A stretch of DNA of 9,145 nucleotides from Flavobacteriaceae bacterium (lineage in GTDB: Bacteria; Bacteroidota; Bacteroidia; Flavobacteriales; Flavobacteriaceae), in assembly GCA_030613745.1 (NCBI GenBank), contig JAUWLK010000097.1, forward strand, positions 1-9,145, written 5' to 3'. The notes beneath the pieces are model-generated. The model made no database searches. It was not told the DNA's origin and worked only from the letters and a program-made list of their open reading frames with translations. Made by a program: the position numbers and the translations under genes. Positions 6,699-9,145 of this stretch are shown piece by piece (within the stretch, counting starts at the first letter, position 1; each line of letters opens with the position of its first letter).

Positions 6699-7271
6699 TT
6701 ATTTTTTTAAGTACTTTTTTGCAACTTTTTCTAATTCAACATACCAATCTTCTCCAAATTTTCTAACTAGTGCTTGTTTAACAAATTTATAAACTGGTGT
6801 TTGAAATTCTTTTCCTAAAGTACAGGCATCATCACAAATTTGCCAATGATGATAATTTACTGCCGAAAATTCACTATAATCTTGTACTCTTATTGGATAC
6901 AAATGACAAGAAACGGGTTTTTTAAAGGTTATGTCTCCTTGATTATAAGCCTCTTCTATTGCACAAAGGGCTATATTTTTATCATCAAAAAATACAAAAG
7001 CGCAATCTGCTCCATCAATTAAAGGTGTTTCATGTTCACCTTCCTCATTTGTGGTATATAATCCTTGTTTTTTAATTGCCTCTATTCCTTTATTTCGCAT
7101 ATAAGGCTTGACTTTAGGAAATATTTTTTCTAATATTTTTAATTCCTCTTTTTCTAATGGTGCTCCAGCATCTCCATCAACACAACAAGCTCCTTTACAT
7201 GCACTTAAATTACACACAAATTCTTTTTCAATAATATCTTCTGAAACAATGGTTTTTCCTATCTGAAACAT
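6699..7271 (-). CDS. DUF3109 family Cys-rich protein
   Basis: The 190-residue product has the hallmarks of DUF3109, a conserved Bacteroidota family without an established function. It carries nine cysteines: C20, C25, C29, C30, C90, C103, C122, C146 and C150. The first four sit in VCNLSACKGACCVDGDAGAPL, and later ones in SCHLYPIRV and HHWQICDDAC. This resembles the CxxxxCC-type pattern of the YkgJ/UPF0153 group, suggesting that it binds zinc or an iron-sulfur cluster (inference). There is no signal peptide or membrane segment, so it is cytosolic. The ATG at 7269-7271 gives the usual family start MFQIG. A -7-like element precedes it, and its end is 25 bp from the CHAT gene, so the two may be co-transcribed. 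A functional link to CHAT is not shown; DUF3109 genes occur widely as housekeeping-type genes. Confidence 0.9.
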   Translation of the reverse strand: MFQIGKTIVSEDIIEKEFVCNLSACKGACCVDGDAGAPLEKEELKILEKIFPKVKPYMRNKGIEAIKKQGLYTTNEEGEHETPLIDGADCAFVFFDDKNIALCAIEEAYNQGDITFKKPVSCHLYPIRVQDYSEFSAVNYHHWQICDDACTLGKEFQTPVYKFVKQALVRKFGEDWYVELEKVAKKYLKK

Positions 7272-7294
7272 TTTTTACTTATTAAAATCTTATA

Positions 7295-7302
7295 CAAAAA
7301 TA
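7295..7302 (-). promoter_or_regulatory. Bacteroidota-type -7 element for the DUF3109 (and perhaps CHAT) transcript
   Basis: The minus-strand sequence TATTTTTG matches TAnnTTTG and lies 23 bp upstream of the DUF3109 ATG. No well-spaced -33 element is seen. Together with the opposite-facing element at 7360-7367 it forms a divergent promoter region. Confidence 0.4.
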
Positions 7303-7359
7303 CATTCTTTTTAAAAAATGAAAGTAAAAACAATATCACATAAATACTTACAATTTATT

Positions 7360-7367
7360 TATATTTG
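7360..7367 (+). promoter_or_regulatory. Bacteroidota-type -7 element for the MarC-family gene
   Basis: TATATTTG matches TAnnTTTG exactly and lies 21 bp upstream of the ATG at 7389. An in-frame TTG (7365-7367) is the last three bases of this element, so it would not be within the transcript; this decides the start in favour of ATG 7389. The -33 element is not clear. Confidence 0.5.
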
Positions 7368-7388
7368 CCCAATCTAAAAAAATGGAAA

Positions 7389-7964
7389 ATGGTACTTAAC
7401 TTTAAGGAAATTATTACTGCTACATTAGTCTTATTTGCTGTTATTGATATAATTGGTAGTATCCCAATTATTATTGACTTACGTCAAAAAGTAGGACATA
7501 TCCAATCTGAAAAAGCATCAATTGTTGCTATGTTTATCATGATTTTATTTCTTTTTTTAGGAGAACAAATTTTAAAATTAATTGGTATTGATGTTTATTC
7601 TTTTGCTGTAGCAGGTTCATTTGTAATTCTTTTTTTAGCTTTAGAAATGATCTTGGGAGTGCAATTGTACAAAGAAGAGTCTCCCGAAACAGCAAGTGTT
7701 GTTCCTTTAGCTTTCCCATTAATCGCTGGGGCAGGAACTATGACAACAATTTTATCGCTTAAAGCTGAATTTCATACAATAAACATAATTATTGCAATTA
7801 TTTTAAATTTGGTTTTTGTTTACGCCGTATTAAAATTCTCTAAAAAAATTGAAAGTTTTATTGGAAAAGGTGGTTTAAATGTGATTCGTAAAATATTTGG
7901 AGTAATCTTACTTGCAATTGCTGTTAAATTATTTGCTTCTAATATTCAAGGTTTGTTCAACTAA
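7389..7964 (+). CDS. MarC family (UPF0056) integral membrane protein
   Basis: The 191-residue product is strongly hydrophobic with about six predicted transmembrane helices, the normal length and topology for MarC proteins. Family-typical segments are FAVIDIIGSIPIIIDL in the first helix region, then FAVAGSFVILFLALEMILG and VVPLAFPLIAGAGTMTTIL, and a last helix ending in IFGVILLAIAVKLFA. It belongs in the inner membrane. MarC was once linked to multiple antibiotic resistance in Escherichia coli, but later work did not support that, and the transported substrate, if any, is unknown. ATG 7389 is chosen over an in-frame TTG at 7365 because the latter lies inside the probable promoter. It is transcribed divergently from the DUF3109 gene and seems monocistronic, with 78 bp before the next gene and no clear terminator. 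Confidence 0.9.
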   Translation: MVLNFKEIITATLVLFAVIDIIGSIPIIIDLRQKVGHIQSEKASIVAMFIMILFLFLGEQILKLIGIDVYSFAVAGSFVILFLALEMILGVQLYKEESPETASVVPLAFPLIAGAGTMTTILSLKAEFHTINIIIAIILNLVFVYAVLKFSKKIESFIGKGGLNVIRKIFGVILLAIAVKLFASNIQGLFN

Positions 7965-8042
7965 AGTAACTTTGATTTTTAACAATTGTATTTTTTTAAT
8001 CAAAATATTATACTTTTACATTTAAATTAAAAACCACTACAG

Positions 8043-8651
8043 ATGAATTTTGATGTATTAATTATAGGCGGAGGAGCTGCAGGAATGTCATGTGCTTTGA
8101 TATTAGGATCAGCTAAAAACATGCCTTTTGCAACTGATAAAAAAATTGGAATTATTATGCATCAAAAATCCTCTGCTTTAGCAAGTGGATTATTTAATAA
8201 TGTATTAGGAATTCAGCCTGGAACTACCGGAAAGGAAATTTTAGAAAACGGAAAAAAACAACTCTCTGAAACTTATCCACACGTAACACAAATTGAAAAA
8301 GAAAAAGTAAACAAAATTGAGGGAGAAGCAGGTAATTTTTTAGTTTATACAAACAAAAATACTTATAAAACAAAATATTTAGTAATAGCTGTTGGTCCTT
8401 CAAAATTATTTAATATTGATGGATTAATGAAATACGTTGAGCTACACCAAAATTTACCAGCTGCAAAAGATCGTATTCAATTAAAAAACATCAATCATAA
8501 AGTTGCTGATGGTATTTATGTAGCTGGTGTTCTTGCCGGATGGAGAAGTCAATTTTCAGTCGCAACAGGAAGCGGAGCTCATGTAGCTACTGACATTTTA
8601 ACAGAATGGAATAATGGCAATCCTGCAATGGTTCATGATGTTATTGAATAA
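8043..8651 (+). CDS. Short FAD-binding oxidoreductase (single Rossmann domain, thioredoxin-reductase-like)
   Basis: The 202-residue product starts FDVLIIGGGAAGMSCAL, a canonical FAD-binding GxGxxG Rossmann motif at residues 9-14. The mid-part KYLVIAVGPSK is the usual ATG-type second FAD-contact strand. The C-terminal part, GIYVAGVLAGWRSQF followed by ATGSGAHVATDIL, aligns with the last FAD-contact motif of thioredoxin reductase-like flavoproteins. Two features are odd: at about 200 residues it lacks the separate NAD(P)H-binding domain and the redox CxxC of real thioredoxin reductases, and the normally conserved Asp of the terminal Gly-Asp motif is Val163. It is probably cytosolic; substrate and electron partner are unknown. 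ATG 8043 directly gives the Rossmann strand, so the start is secure. A TACTTTTA box at 8011-8018 is a poor -7 candidate. Its 3' end overlaps the convergent peptidase gene by 11 bases. Confidence 0.82.
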   Translation: MNFDVLIIGGGAAGMSCALILGSAKNMPFATDKKIGIIMHQKSSALASGLFNNVLGIQPGTTGKEILENGKKQLSETYPHVTQIEKEKVNKIEGEAGNFLVYTNKNTYKTKYLVIAVGPSKLFNIDGLMKYVELHQNLPAAKDRIQLKNINHKVADGIYVAGVLAGWRSQFSVATGSGAHVATDILTEWNNGNPAMVHDVIE

Positions 8652-9145
8652 TAGGGTATCCTTCTTTATCTAATTCTTTAACTTTTTCTATCATTTTATC
8701 TTGCTCGTTTATAACTTGATAATAGGCATTAATATCAAAAATTTCTTGGGCAAATTTAGCCTTAAAATATAATTTTAAGTATTGATATTCCGACTCGTTT
8801 ATCTCATGAATTTCAATTGGAATACTTAATAAATACTCTTTATATAATTTATCGTCTTTATCAAAATTTTCTAAAAACTCTTTCAACTTTAAATTTTTAA
8901 ACTCATTTCTATGAGAATCAATATAATCAAAAATAAAATTATTTACTTTGCTATAATGTATATTGCTAAAATAATTTGTGGTGTCAATTGAAACAAAAAC
9001 ATCTGGAATAATTCCTCCACCTCCATAAACCACTTTTCCTTTAGGAGTAATAAATTTTAAGGTGTCATTAACTTTAATACTATCAGCATTCATCAATTCA
9101 CCATCTTTAAATCTTTCTTCAAAATCATGGAAATATTTTAAATTC
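8641..9145 (-). CDS. S41 family peptidase, C-terminal part (gene continues beyond right edge)
   Basis: The frame is open to the window end, giving the last 167 residues or so; a TTG at 9096 and the ATG at 9091-9093 are internal. The visible sequence runs KYFHDFEERFKDGEL, then DTLKFITPKGKVVYGGGGIIPDVFV, which is characteristic of the end of the catalytic core in C-terminal-processing-type S41 peptidases of Bacteroidota. A helical tail of about 110 residues follows. The catalytic serine and lysine and any PDZ domain and signal peptide lie outside, so activity cannot be judged. Members are usually exported to the periplasm or envelope. The stop codon (8641-8643) lies inside the last codons of the convergent FAD-protein gene. 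Confidence 0.87.
   Translation of the reverse strand, partial: NLKYFHDFEERFKDGELMNADSIKVNDTLKFITPKGKVVYGGGGIIPDVFVSIDTTNYFSNIHYSKVNNFIFDYIDSHRNEFKNLKLKEFLENFDKDDKLYKEYLLSIPIEIHEINESEYQYLKLYFKAKFAQEIFDINAYYQVINEQDKMIEKVKELDKEGYPIIQ

Noticed and set aside
6840..7022. A 60-codon plus-strand open frame
   Set aside because: It lies wholly inside the DUF3109 gene on the other strand, and its translation shows no domain or plausible start context.
7365..7388. TTG start extending the MarC protein by eight residues
   Set aside because: The TTG is the end of a consensus -7 element, so it would not be transcribed, and ATG 7389 gives the family-typical N-terminus.
7537..7719. A 60-codon minus-strand open frame
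   Set aside because: It is antisense to the MarC gene, whose frame is strongly supported by family motifs.
7981..8000. Possible terminator after the MarC gene (ACAATTGT then T-run)
   Set aside because: The 8-base palindrome leaves no loop, so it cannot form a normal terminator hairpin.

Overview
The window looks like chromosomal DNA from a low-GC member of the Flavobacteriaceae (Bacteroidota). The clues are the very A+T-rich base and codon use, TAnnTTTG-type -7 promoter elements, weak or absent Shine-Dalgarno sites, a lipoprotein whose acidic residues just after the lipobox cysteine resemble the Bacteroidota surface-export signal, a DUF3109 protein, flavobacterial-type leucine-rich repeats, and an S41 peptidase with the VVYGGGGIIPDV motif. 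I saw no tRNA, rRNA, CRISPR array, insertion sequence or phage gene.

Layout from left to right. (1) Position 1-819 (+) is the C-terminal three quarters of a D-threonine aldolase / D-serine dehydratase-like PLP enzyme, cut by the window edge. (2) 1094-2026 (+) is a probable surface lipoprotein with two Cys/His 'HGD' modules followed by leucine-rich repeats; it is closed by a clear terminator at 2053-2083. (3) 2084-2511 is a long A+T-rich gap. (4) 2512-3815 (+) is an overlapping pair: an ECF-like sigma factor and a one-span membrane protein that looks like an anti-sigma factor with a TPR-like periplasmic part. (5) 3812-6673 (-) is a large exported TPR-CHAT protein (caspase-like fold) with an intact His/Cys dyad and a C-terminal membrane anchor; its 3' end runs into that of the anti-sigma gene. 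(6) 6699-7271 (-) is a Cys-rich DUF3109 protein directly upstream of the CHAT gene. (7) Divergent from it, 7389-7964 (+) is a MarC-family membrane protein. (8) 8043-8651 (+) is a short FAD-binding oxidoreductase. (9) 8641-9145 (-) is the C-terminal part of an S41 peptidase that continues past the right edge.

The most interesting unit is the sigma factor / membrane anti-sigma / TPR-CHAT group at 2512-6673. The anti-sigma candidate places its TPR-like part in the periplasm, and the CHAT protein has a signal peptide, an N-terminal TPR array and a C-terminal anchor, so both should face each other across the periplasmic side of the inner membrane. I infer, without proof, an envelope signalling circuit in which a periplasmic caspase-like protease and a TPR anti-sigma factor interact to control sigma release. 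The other genes look like ordinary flavobacterial chromosomal genes and are probably not functionally linked to one another.
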